The notes under the pieces are model-generated. The model saw nothing but the letters and a program-made list of their open reading frames with translations, searched no databases and was not told the origin of the DNA. 64,000 bases of DNA. It comes from Cruorifilaria tuberocauda (Eukaryota > Nematoda > Chromadorea > Rhabditida > Onchocercidae). Numbering within the stretch: position 1 is the first letter of the stretch; every line of letters begins with the position of its first letter. The DNA is taken from contig JABVXU010000009.1 of NCBI GenBank assembly GCA_013365365.1, forward strand, positions 434,001-498,000. Reading direction: 5' to 3'. Below, one piece after another: positions 49,395-62,658 of the stretch. The position numbers were made by a program, and so were the translations under genes.

Positions 49395-52300
49395 AGTTCT
49401 GGAACTTTTGAAGTTTTTCTTCTTGAAAATAGTCAGTAACTATGTTTCACAGTGGGAAGAAATTGAGCTCCTTGCTTTTTCTGTCCATAAGTTCCAGCAA
49501 AAAATATTTGAAGCAACGCAATAATCATTTCTGGCGCCATCATTTTTTGTCGACATTGAAATCGCTCTAGGCGCTTTTTATTATAAATCTATGCCTCACT
49601 ATCTCTTTTATATTTTTTCATTTAGATTTATCATCATGGTTGTCTTTTGTGAGTTTTTGTTATCTTCATTTTATATTCCATCTTGTTATAGATTTCTTTA
49701 CATTTTATATTTTGCAGAACACTTCGTAAATTGATATGAATTAAGACCGATGTTATTGTACAGAGTCATTCAGATGAGCGGTTGCTTTTTTCAATTTCAT
49801 TCAGTCTAATTCTTGTAATTACTGCATCTGAGCTATTACGGTTACCTCGTTTTGAACATAACTGCTCACCATTATTTCAGTTCGATGAATCTACAGTGGT
49901 TGAAATGAATAGTTGAATAAATGCATTTTAAAGTAATGAAATACAGAATTTTGAAAAATTTTTCATGTTCTCTCATGGTGAGAAATTATGGTATTTTTTA
50001 ATTGCATAGTTCGTTTTATTTCCTCTGTAAGTATTCATATCATTTTTAAAATATTTTCAGAAGGAAAATAATATATCCATTTTATGCTTAATTGTTGTAG
50101 GAGTGTATTTGAAGTGCTGTTGGAATTTTCCCGTTTTTAAACATAGAATTGTGTAAAATATTATTAGAGTTAAAATATTATTAGAGTATTCATGTTTCTG
50201 TTTTCCTTATGCAACCTTCTCTTATTTTTCTATTACTGTATTAATATACCTTCCAGCGAAATACAAAGATAATTAAGCTTTAATTCATGGGTAATTTGGT
50301 GCATAAATTGATAAGAACGACCCGCAGATTGACTTGTGAGCTTCTATCAAATGATTGACGCGCAACAACATTATTATTAGAAGATGTGTTCAGGTTATTT
50401 ATTTTTAATATTTGGTTAAAAAAAACAGTAATAACTTCGTTCGATGCAGTTTTGCAGATGACGAAGTGAATGAATTAAAGTGACACTATTAATGATGAGA
50501 ATAAGACATGTTGTTTGATTTTATTAACACTATTTAATTATAAATAATTATAAGTACAAGGAAATTTAAGCATCTAGGAATTCCATAGGGTGAAATCTAA
50601 AACGTATTCAATTATCAAAATGTGAGATAATAAGTTTGTAAAACGATTCAAGATATCATCGTGTACTAATATCATCTACTAACCAATTGCAAAATTTAAT
50701 CGTAGTTCTTTTGTCTAATAAAACGTTTTGAAGCTTTTTCCTTCAAATCATTTCCCGCGCTGCAAAAATTTTTTCTCGCATTGCCTTCAACATTCGAACA
50801 AATTACACCGCATCCTTCTTTTTCTAGTAACGTCTCCATCCATGGATGCAAGATTGTATAGAATGACAGTAATTTCAGTTCGCAGTCTTCATGGTTTACA
50901 GGATGTTTTTTTCCAATCTGATGCTTATGTTTTTGAACATGGAACATATCTATATGCGTGCCAAATATCGGATACTGAAATACGATCAATCAAGTGCCAA
51001 CCGAGCTGGACTATGAGAATTTATGTATGGTCACGTCTTCATTTTACATTACTCACAGCCAATCATGCAAATTACTATTTTTACATTATCACATTTTGGA
51101 TTTGTTTAAAATTGGTTAGTTTCAATGAACGAAAATCTTGAAGCGTATTAAAATTTTGATAAGATGAATCGATAAAATCTTTGCCACTCCATTTACTATC
51201 AATACGTTAGCAGAATAATGTAATGATTCCCCATACTCATATCTTCTAAACTACAACAGTAACGGAATACAGTGATTCTTGAAACTTCAAACATTCAGCT
51301 ATCTAAATTCCCGAACAAGTTTACAATTGCATTCGTCATCACTTGCCATAATTTGGTTATCAAAAAATTGGAAGAAACTAGAAGGGAAGAGTAGCAGTAC
51401 ACCGCTCATTTTTACAATTTTTAATTCGAGAAAAAAGACCGAAAAGTTTTTGTGAAATTTCGATAGATGAAAGAAAAAGGAATCGTCGATATTCGAAATA
51501 CTGTCAAATCTTCCATTAATTCTTTCACTAACGAGCTGCTTCAACAGTAATTGGAAGTGATGAATAATGATTTCGTATTGTAGCGTTTCGTTTAATCCTA
51601 AATTTAATCAGCTCAAGAAAATATCCTCTTCAATTTGTCATGATAGACTAATTTTACTCCACTGATTTGTACAATTTTATTCTTTTCAAATTTGATTAAT
51701 AGAAACTGCATCTGTTTGGTTGGTATACTTGGACATACATTAAAAAGAAAATCTTAGAATATTTAGAAAAAGTTAGAGGAAGAGCGAGGAGAGAAAGCGA
51801 CAAAAAGGAAAAGGATACGAAGAGAATAACGAGATCATTTTAAATTCAAAATGCTAGAAAAGAAACTACTGTGAGCTATCTACGTTACTTTTTCCCATGA
51901 GATAATTCCTGTTCTCTAATTCAGCATTTTCAGATTCAATTCTAAAAAACACGACTATTTTGGATTCGAATTTCCCAAATTCAAGAGAGCATTGAACTGA
52001 TTGTATTATTGAAAACATATCATTTCATTTCCTGGCTGAGTTTGGCAATCATATGTATGATTTCTGTGCTGTTTTTTTCAGTTTCAGTGCAGAAGTACTA
52101 CCAACAAACAAACAAAAAACAATTTCTCTAGTAATATAATTTAGTAATAATTCAAATTAAATTTTTCTGAACCAAAAAATAAACGGCACCGGGGTGAAGC
52201 GATCTATCATCATATATATAGTACTACCACTTGCATTCAGAATTAATTAACAAAAATTCAACAAAACAAATCAAATTTAAATTTCAGATTTCGAGAAACA

Positions 52301-52724
52301 AAAAAAGAGCATCATAACTATGAAAATAGTACACCGGGACGATGTAAATCCCCTGAGAAGAAAAATGTCACTTTGTAATCATAACACAAATATCTTTCCT
52401 TTTCACTTCCATGACAAATTTTCAAAACACGACTAAAGAATTTATTTTTCTTTAACTGCGGAAGAAATAGCTTTTTTGGAAATGATAAAGACAAAAAAAC
52501 TGAAAAGACTGAAAGATTCTGCATTACTGCATAAATGTTAAGTTAATGAAATATTTGTGCTATGATAAGCTAATTGAGCATAAAACTCGCTGCTAAATAC
52601 AATGAGATGATCTAAAAGGAGCAAGAAGAAATGAGGATATTAAGATTAAAAAAAAGTTTCTATCAAAGAAAAAGAAGGATAAATATGGGAGAGGGAGAAG
52701 AATGAAACCGTAATTTAGCTACTG
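49395..52724. other. Convergent intergenic region with one unexplained open island
   Basis: Contains the 3' UTRs of the SWIB gene and of unc-103. Bases about 50700-51060 are richer in G+C than the rest and open on both strands (minus 50989-50696, 97 codons; plus from about 50728 to 51141). Neither product resembles a family I know, and neither has a clear start or splice partner. A 17-bp tandem duplication lies at 50154-50187. The rest shows nothing. Confidence 0.45.
50154..50187. repeat. 17-bp perfect tandem duplication
   Basis: The unit TAAAATATTATTAGAGT occurs twice head to tail (50154-50170 and 50171-50187) with no mismatch, suggesting a recent slippage event. Confidence 0.85.
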
Positions 52725-55700
52725 CTATAACAGTGTATCGGTATCTTCAGGTGATAGTTCAGACTTAGTTGGGGTTGATTGACCCGACGTAGCAAAGACC
52801 AACGATAAACGACCCGAACGACGAGGTTGAAGTGAGCGTGAAGTGGTTGGTAACAGTGCTGGAGGTGTGCTGGTACCAATTAGTGGACTGCTAATATCAT
52901 CTGTTCCACTGTAACTGCTCGGCAGTCTTAGTGGTATCAATTCCTCATTCCTGTTTTCCAGCTACAAATAAGTTAGTTAATAAGATAATAAATGGTTAAA
53001 GGTTAAAAGATTAAAGTAACATTACATTGTTCTGATGAAATATTACCAACAGGATTGAAAGTTACTGTGCATTATAGCCATTTTTTGTAAAGTATGTAAT
53101 GTTCAGTCTTCAATTGATTTAATATAATCGAAAATAAAAAATGATTAATTTATTTCTACACATTCAACACTTGAAAATATTAGAAAACAACAATAATAAA
53201 CTTGGGATAATAGCTTCATGATCAAAGGATAAAGTTACAAAAGTTATGCGGCTGAGATTCAAATTGATTAAGCACAAAATATAAATGTTACCCTGAACGG
53301 ATGAATTCCTGAGGCACTACGAGATGAGTGAATGGTTTGAAGAGAGGTACCTTTTGGTGAACGACCAGATGACGAATTAATTAAAGCATTTTCGGGAATT
53401 AAAACCCTCAAAATTTGTTCAAGGCTGCTATTAATTTTATTTTCCATTTTTTCCAGATGGCTGCAAAAGATTATATTTCATTGATGAAATGATTATTAGA
53501 TGATGAAAAAATTAAAAAATTTGAAATCAAATTCAAATGAATCTCCCGAACAACGAAAGAAAAACGAAAGATTGAAATCCATACCTTTCAATATCGGTAA
53601 GCCTTCTCTCCAAAACCTGATAACGAGTATCATCGTCCTCGGAACGATTACTCACTAAAAAAATAAAAGTTTCTCATAAATTAAAAACGGATCAGAAGTA
53701 ATTTACCAGAAATTTTGTAGACATACATCAGCTTTAGCAATAATGAACTGTGGAGTTCAATAAATTCAAACAATAAAAGACAAATACTAAAATTCGGAAA
53801 TAGTGAGTAGCACAAAAATTAGGTAATAAAACAATGAGCAGATAAGAGAAGTGAAATTCACCAAATCTTGACAGAAATTGATGAGAAATAATCAGGGAAT
53901 AAGGAAGAAGTATGACTTTTTAAAACTTACACGGAAATCACTGATAACTGATAAAGTATGGGATCAATGTTGTGATCAATGGAATGATAGTTTTTGGATA
54001 AACATTTCTTGCAAGCAATTAAATAATAGGAAAAGACTTGAAACCTAATTTAAAACTTTATTTTAAGTATTGCATAATTGTAGAGAAGTTAGAAAATGGT
54101 TTCATAACATTCCTTTTCAACATGAGCTGATTAACAAAAAAATTTTTCAAAACACTGATTGAGAGAATCGAAACAATAAGACATAACTAAATATAACTTT
54201 ACTGATAATTTCATCACCCCTTAGCAGTAGAATACGTCTCACAAGCAACGTTTGTTTAATCAGTAAAGGAGCTGAATTATTGTTAACAGACTAAATATAT
54301 GTCTGTACCAGTGGTAACAGTTTACTCGCGCATTATCAGGATTATCAGTTATTCGATGAAATTGAATATAATGGCATGATGATAGTATACTTTTGTTTTA
54401 ATTCTCAAAGATTAAGAGCAATCTATGCTGCTTAATTCAGATGCTTATCGTATGCCTATGGTTTAGAAATGCCTAAAATAACAAAGAAAATTGCAGACAT
54501 TTATGCAATTATTGAATGAGATATTCGGATGAAGCACTTATAAATATTTCATAATTTAATTAGTAATTTTGAGCACTATTGATTGTTTCCTGGAAAAATG
54601 AAAAGTTCCTCAAGGCGAAAATTGGGAGTACAGAAGTTCTTCAAACTCTATAACCAATGCTGGAACTGTAATAATTAGCTTCAGAATAATGCAAGCGTTT
54701 GAAACTAACTTATCGGTTCGGTTCGAGTACCAAAATCATCCCTTCTTTCTATCGAACCTAAAAATATTTCAAATTCAATCTAATTTAATAGAATATAATT
54801 TTCAGGTTGTGAACTTTTAAAATTATTTAACTTCTTGTACAATCACTTAATAAATTATAATAAATTCCATAGATTGCATGGTATTTTTGAACCAAATTCT
54901 TGTAAGTTTTTTCATTTTTCACTGCTGATTTTCAATCCTCAATTTGACTTCAATGTGACAAATTGAAATTCAAGATGGTAAAGAAGTTTGATACTGCCAT
55001 TAATAAATAACATATTTCAACAGAGCTTGCCACTATGTACCTTGTCCCCAATTTTCTTGTCCTCCAGGCTTTCCTCATTCAAACCAATACCAGCAAAGTG
55101 ATGTTAGCCAAATGATAGAAATAGAAACGAATGAATTAAAGTCATTTTTATTTAAAAAGTTGCAAGAGAAGTTTTTCCGAACCTTCTCGATGAAGCGAAG
55201 ATATTTTTTCCTTATCTAACGATGATGACATTCTTAAAAGTTTATGCCTGTCAAGTCGTTTCTTCATCGACTGAGCTTCCTAAATCATTCACTCATTCAA
55301 ACCTCTGAAATTTCTGGGAAGAAAAAGTAGAAGAAAAAGAACTTGACAACATTCACCTCGTGATTAAAAAAAATGATTTCTCTTATGAAATTAAAATTTT
55401 TCAAAATTCAATGATTTTCTCATAAACGAAAATATTATAAAAAATTTATATGAGAATGGGAAAAAAGAAATAATTGTGTATATGAAAATGAGCTAACATC
55501 TCTTAAATTATATGTGATAATTAAATTGCGACAGAAATTTTCAGCAAATTCAGGATAAATGTCAAGAACATCAAGCAAATCATCCCGTAATATCCTATGC
55601 AAATCACAGTAAGTTAAGGCCCGAACATTGCATGATGATTTGCCGACATCTTCGTGTAGCAGTGGATTTTCCCCGAAGATATCATCTTTTCCTAAAGAAT

Positions 55701-58700
55701 AAAAAAACATTCTATTTAAAAATCGATTCATTTCTATGTTACGCAAAATTGAAGAAGGAAAAAAATCTCATTAAGTAATCATATTATTAAATGAATGATA
55801 ATTGTAGGTAGAAGATTAACTCACCAAGAATACCCACAACCATATCATTTTTGAGAATCTCTACTGAGCCTCTGGCAATAAAATTTAATCCAGTGAGGAC
55901 ATCACCTCGATGCACTAGGGTATCACCCGGTGGAGCATGTGTTGTTCGAAACCTACAATTTCCTTTTTTAAAAATACCTAGAAATCATGTTATTTTGATT
56001 GTTTATTATCATTTAGTAATGTTATAATAACAATTGATGAACAGTTAATGATATTACATTTCTATAAACTTATTTGCTGAATTAATATTTTAATTAGTGC
56101 TCTAAAGATTTCAATTATATTGTAGAATTGGTGAAAGAATAATTAAGTTCTGAGAAAACCTCATGCTTAAGGCTCGCAAACAGCCAGGTGAACATCCGGC
56201 AAATGCTGGACAACTGTTGAGCAAATTTCGATTCAAATGCAGACATATATCTGCTTGAAGGCAATCTGGGAAACCTTTCAATACCTGCGAAATACGAAAC
56301 ATGATACCTGAGAAAGGAAGTGCCGAAAAAATCAATTTGAAAATGAAAAAAAGTGAATTGAATGAATGAATGAAATGAAATTTTCACCAATAAAAACGTA
56401 GAGAAATTAGCATGGTAGAATACATGACAATATCGATAATTTCTAAATAATCATTCAATTCTGTAAAGAAAAATATGAGAATAAACTTACAGTATTCATA
56501 TCGATACCATTGGTATAAGACCAGGCATGTTGAAAATATTCCTCTAACCTTTGCCGCAGAGGATTTGGGATTTGATGAAAACGGATGAATTCCCGTAACC
56601 TAGACATCTCCGTATGATATCTTGCTGTGCCACTATATAATCGCTGTATTATTGCTGATACATTACCGAATACAGACGCGTACATTAATGCTGAAATTTT
56701 GAGGACGAAAAGTTTTTAAACGATAATAATTAAATTCAAAGTATAAAGTTTAAGTATTTCGCGATTTAACAGTTGAAGCGTAAAATTCGCTCTAATATAA
56801 AAAAAGAAAGGCACTAACATCCTAAAATCATCATAATAATTGTAAAAATTTTCTCAGAATCTGTAGTAGCAGAAACATTGCCGAAGCCAATTGAGGTGAT
56901 TGTTGAAAGTGTAAAATAAAGTGACGTAACATAGCGTGATTTTAATGATGGCCCACCAGTCGGCATACTCCCGTTTGTTGATAAGTAAGGTTCATTTAAG
57001 TGACGTGCTGCAATAAAATTTTATCATTTGATAAAATATACTTTTATGGTAATATATTTATACTTGACAGTTCCACATAATGCACTAAACAGAAATGAGC
57101 GCAAATTGAATTAAACCTATTCCTCCTTTCTCACTTAAAGTAATAAGTCCCAGAATTGAACATTGTGTTATGATACTGAAGCTTACGGTGATCAGAATAA
57201 GATGAATTTATCCTATGAATTTTTTAGAACAATAATATAATTATTTAGTACTTTCTGCTAATCGTATCACATAGCTCAAGTTGGATTTCACGTAAAAAAG
57301 TACCAAGTTGATGTAACCATGTGAATTCCTTATGAGGCAATTCAGCGCTTCCAATTGCATACCAAATACAACCGAGCCAATGGGCAATTAATGCAAATGT
57401 TGCCATGAGTAGTAACAAAACAGCAGCACCGTATTCGGAATAACGATCCAGTTTCCTGGCTACCCGTACTAATCTCAAGAGACGAGCGGTTTTCAATAAT
57501 CCGATTAGAGTGGTCGTCTGAAATAAATTCCAAAACTCGAAAGAATTACTCTTTTGTTTGTTTGTAAATAAGTCCAAAATATTCCCGAGTGCTTGGGTTT
57601 TCCAAACTTTTCAAAATCGTTTGGGGAAATTAGAAAGTTTTCAAGAGTCAGAAAAGGTAGCACTGTGCAAACATTTTACAGTTAATCTTAAATTCAAATT
57701 TTATCTGAATTCCAAAATTTTCCTTCATAATTTATTGAATTATAAAGGAAAATTTTGAAACTTGATAAAAAACTTGAATTAAAAAAAAGGTTAGAAACAG
57801 CATTTTGAGAAATTAGAACACAGCAAAAAGTAAGTAGAATTTTAGCATTGTACGTTTGTTTTGTAATTAGAATTGAAGATTCAAAAGTCTGCAAAAATTT
57901 TGAAATTAATGGAGAATTTTTAAAAATTTTTAAATTTAAGATCAAATTGGAGAAGGAAGAGACAAAATTTTTAATAGCAATTTAAATGTATAAATTTTAT
58001 ATTCCTCACATAAACATTAGCTGGTAAATTTCAAATTTTTGTGAAATTTTCTTTTGTTGACGAATTCTAAGACTGGATTAAAGATGAAGATCATTACTTT
58101 GCTAAATCTCATTACAATATATTGTACACGTAAATTTTGAAATATATAGTTTACTAATCACTTCGGATCGATTACCCTATTCGATATCTGTTCGTATTAG
58201 CTGTGTATAAAATATTCTTTAATTGCTTGGAAAAAATCATGGATTAAAAATTAATCAAAGCTAAATGAATAGATCAATTAATACATTTTTAATTATGCTT
58301 TTAACTTGTTACGATTGTCTATTTGTTTTCAGTAATTCAAAATGATTACTTCGTCTTATAGAAATCCAAAAGTGAAAATAATTCAAAAATATAAGAGTCT
58401 TTTGAAGCATTTTCATTTGAAAATATAAAAAGGTTTTGGAGCACAAAAATATTATTGAATGATAAGTAATAAAAAGACTTCTCGCTTTTTAATTAAAAGC
58501 GCGCAATAACGTCGCTTGGAAAATACGTTAGAGTCATCATGGATTTTTTCTTTCCTTTTTGTATGAAATACTTAATCAGATAAAATAGAAAGTAAATCAA
58601 ACTATTGATGGAACTTGAAGATAGTGATGCATTTTGATTAAAATTAATTTTTTTAAAACAGTAACTTTGCCATTCTTTATGCATAACAAAAGCAACTTTT

Positions 58701-61700
58701 CGATCGATAAATTAAAACTTGTCTCCTCAAGTTATGCGCCATATTTGAAATATCAGATATTCTGATAAACAGTTGAAAATTTTTTGAATTCAGTATTACT
58801 ATTAGATAATGAAGAGAAGATTGAAAAATCAGTCTCTTTTTTTTGTCAATTCAACGGTTAAATATTAGATTAAATCACACTAAAACAATAAGCGGTTAGT
58901 TTAAATTTGTTATTTGATAATATTTGGTACAACATTTCAAAATTTATTATAATTCCCACTACATTTATGGTTTAAAGTGGTCCAACTCATATGAAATAGC
59001 CAGAAAAGCTAGAGATCGTCAAGAGAACAATTATACTATAGCACCGGAAAATGATTAAAATTTTTAATTTTTACTAAAATTTTAGAGAGTTTCTTCCTTT
59101 TTAAAACGGAAAAAATTTTGATGCAAACATAAATTGAAACAGTAAAATTTTTGTTTTTAAAATTGAAATTTAAGAAAAAATAAAGTAATGATTAAAAAAT
59201 CTTACAGGTATCCACCGTGCTGCTGCAACAGATGGAAAGGAAAAAGAGGAAGTAACTTTTCTTTCATGCCGAGAGAGACATTCCTTCTCTTTTCAAAATG
59301 GATAAATTAGAAAGAGAAGAAGGGAAAAACTTATCGAGCAGATTTGCACCGTTCATCTCATGCAGTTTGCAAGCAGAAAGGAAAAAAGTGAAAAATAAAA
59401 AACGAGCCAGGAATGAATAATTGTTTGCAATTTACCTCGTCCTTGTTGAGCCCACCGATCTTAAAAAAGTTACTTTCATTTTTTCTTTCTCTTCTGGAAA
59501 TCTAACATATAATCAAAAATTTATCGTATGTCAACTTTTTTAGATAATTTTGCTTAATAATAGCTTTAACACATTCAGTGTCAAGCTTCCAACAAACAGT
59601 CAAACATATTAATTTTCTATTTATTAACTTTTAAATATTTATTTCACGTAGTGAAGAAAGTGAATATCCAGCTAAACTTCAAGGAAAATTTCATATAATA
59701 TTCTTGATGTGAAAAATACCTAACTTTTCTAAATTTCAATTAATCTACAATTGATTCTTCTCTTCCAATCATCAGTCGTTTTCAAAGATTAAGATTTAGT
59801 TGATACGGTCTGTCTTTTCTGACTTCATTCTTAGTTTTGACTATTAATCTGATCAAAATTGATGATTCAAAATTTGAAGAATTATATCTTCCAGAACGAC
59901 CTTTTCTACCGTTGAAAAAGATTGAAACGCTACCTTAAGATTTAAAACAGATGAAAAAGGGTATTAGAAGTTTACTGAATTAAGTATCTATGCGAAGAAT
60001 ATTTCTGTGATAAATTTCCTTCCTTCTTATCTCAATAGATTCATTAAATCCATCAAGAATGGTATCATTCGATGGCGTAGATATTTGATCAACAAAGATT
60101 TCATTACACCTTTATGATTGCTATTGGAAATGATAATTTTAATTGAAAAAACTGTGAGATAGCTTTTCATGAAATTAAGTGTCATACCAAACTTTTTTAA
60201 ATTTCAATGAGATTTGCGAAAAAACTAGTAGTGTATGAAGATTTTGCTAAATTATAAATTTCTCACACTTATGAAAGGATCATTCGATATTTCAAATATC
60301 TTTAAGCTTAATAAAGATTTAAATTCATTCTTAAATAAAGAAAAGCCAGCAGATGATAGGAATGATAAAGAAGATTATGCAAATAGTTTTCCAACTATCT
60401 TGTTGTAATCATTCCTAAGAATAAATGGGGGAAAAGAAAGAGGTAACCTCATCACTGTTTGTATTTACAAGAAGAAGATCGAAGGGTACAGCAGCAATCA
60501 TATCTATTATAAACCAGCCTTTAAAATAATGTATTGCTATCTTTCCAGGATGTGATACAACCTGAAAAAACAAATGAAAAAAATTTTTGAGTGGGAAAAA
60601 GCTCAATGTAAGCAATTAATGTTATCATTGGAATTCGTTTGTTCGTTTGATCAAATTTAAACTATTAGATAAATTTTAATTTAAAATAGAATAGAAATTA
60701 TTTTTACATAAATGTAGAATTTAACATTATAGCAACAAACTTCATCGTTTTCGTTAACGTAAGTTGTTCTGAAATTGATAATAATATCGACAATAAACAT
60801 GATGTCCACAATTAAATCAATAATTTCCAATGGTTCCGAAAAACGAGCTCTACGAGAGCTATCCTGCGATTTTAATTTTATTTTAAATTAAAACCAATTT
60901 GAATGATAAAAGAAGTAAATTTTCTGCTCATTTTTTATTCTCATGATTTGAACATTGACTAAATGATTAGGAAAGTAATCAATAATCTCGGAATAGGCAT
61001 CACTCATTTTCCTTTAATGAAATTATGTAATCCTCAATGGATATGAATTTTATTTTGATTAATTACAATTAATTCTTATAAATATCAATTCAAAGTAAAA
61101 TAATCAAAAGAGCGACAATTCACTCCAATACAATAGGCAGTCTTTGACTTTAAATTGAAAAAAATTTTCAATTTAAGAATAGAAATCCATAAATATTTAA
61201 GAATATGCTAATGGATGGCGTATCTCTTCATTTATTCAGTTGAAATAAACCTGTTCAGAAAGTTGTTTCATTGAAGATATGGAAAGATACCTCTCGTAGT
61301 AAAAAGGCTGCAACGTAAGGCGTAAAAATGGCAGTATAAATGACCAGAAGAAGGATAATCCAATCCCAAACGGCCTTAAACGGAGAATAGTGGACGATCG
61401 TACAATGATGGATCCTGGAAATTGAAGTGAGAATTTTAGAACTTTGATTGAGTTAAACTTAAAAACTCAGAATGCAAAAAACAATGCGAATTTGGAAATA
61501 TATTAAGTGTGTTGATTACAATTTCTTCCTATTCTATTGCGATTTAAAATTCGTTTATAAAATTTCAAAGTTTTCAGTTTCTGGTTTGAATGTCTTTTAT
61601 GGGTGTTAAACTGATAAATTTTACTGAAATGAAGTCAAATTTACCTAGTGGGTTGCAATTTATATTCCGGCAACACATCGGCTCCCAGTGATAGCACCTG

Positions 61701-62658
61701 CAATTTATTTTAATTTTCAATCTGTGGTTAGGATTAAAATTAAGATTAGGAAAACAATAGGTAAAAAAAGTTAAACCGTACAAAACCACAAACAAAACAG
61801 TTAAATATTTCAGGCGGAATGGATGATATTTATACGGAATATATTGATCCTAATGAAAATTGATTTTAATCATTAATCATTAAATTCAAAATCAAAGAAT
61901 GCTGTTTTCCACTTTCTTCATTAATCATCCTGAAGCGTTTACGTTAGAATTTTTTAAATTTCTCATGCAATAAATATACTATCCAACACTCATCCCAACA
62001 ACATTCAAATACTCGAACATCCGAATATTTTTGTTTCCTTCTCGAGAATGATTCTTAGAGTGGAGAGTATAAGTAGTGATCGATACAACGTTTATAGTGC
62101 AGACTGAACAGTAATCATTCGGGAAAAACGATCTCTTCAAATTGAAAATGAGGACGAATAATGGAGATGAATCAGTAATGCGAGAAGAATTGCATCCTTG
62201 TAATATTGAGTAATAACTTACCTTGATCACATTGCCAGGTAAGGTCATTGCAATACATCTGAACAGAAGACATCTAGGAGGAATGTCTTATTGAATGAAA
62301 TTAATCTCTCCTCAATGTAATCTACAAAAGTTATAGCAACGATTGTATAATTGTAACTTCGAGACTATTTGATGATGAAACAAATTAGAGCCGTGAAAAG
62401 AAAGGAAAATTCTTAAACTTTTGAAAACATGTTTTCCACATTTTATCTCACTCTTATTTCATTTTAATAAATGATTCTCTTCATTACAGGAATCATAACA
62501 ATTCATTTAGTTTATCTTATACAGAAATTTGATTCGAATTATTTATATGTAAAATCCTATTTTTTGTGAATCTATGCAAAAAGAGAAAAAATTCACCTCG
62601 AAAATTCGGTAGCAACATTTGGCATAACTTTTCTCACCAAACTGTTCTGATAATTCAT
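52725..62658 (-). CDS. unc-103: UNC-103, ERG-type (Kv11) voltage-gated potassium channel
   Basis: Plasma-membrane K+ channel that damps excitability of nematode muscle and neurons. Exons on the minus strand: 62658-62597, 62258-62222, 61697-61645, 61414-61291, 60863-60741, 60561-60448, 57517-57304, 57007-56819, 56690-56491, 56284-56160, 55952-55825, 55691-55498, 55279-55183, 54757-54710, 53654-53585, 53460-53292, 52961-52725; every phase agrees, giving 727 aa. S1 begins after [15 protein letters not shown]4 is [16 protein letters not shown] (178-193); the filter is SIGFGN (281-286); a turret sequon N254-G-S precedes it. S6 keeps Y309 and F313, the positions of HERG Y652 and F656. The cyclic-nucleotide-binding homology domain is about 400-515. 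A coiled-coil-like segment (RRLTDIE..) and a Ser/Pro/Thr-rich tail follow. The PAS (eag) domain is absent: exon 1 gives a 20-residue alternative N-terminus. Longer isoforms may start outside the window. Intron 6 is 2.9 kb. Confidence 0.95.
57713..57757. repeat. Long imperfect inverted repeat in unc-103 intron 6
   Basis: Position 13 of arm one (57713) pairs with 57757, and pairing runs inward for 13 bp (CAAAATTTTCCTT with its complement), one C-A mismatch, then 6 more bp (ATAATT/AATTAT) around a TATTG loop. That is 19 pairs in 45 bases. It begins 196 bases upstream of exon 7 in the sense of transcription. Confidence 0.75.

Noticed and set aside
49306..49524. Second frame over the acidic end of the SWIB gene
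   Set aside because: It is the +1 shadow of GAA/GAT-rich codons, giving spurious Met/Lys runs.
54710..54730. GGTTCG-type sequence resembling a tRNA B box
   Set aside because: It is inside unc-103 exon 14, with no A box or cloverleaf around it.
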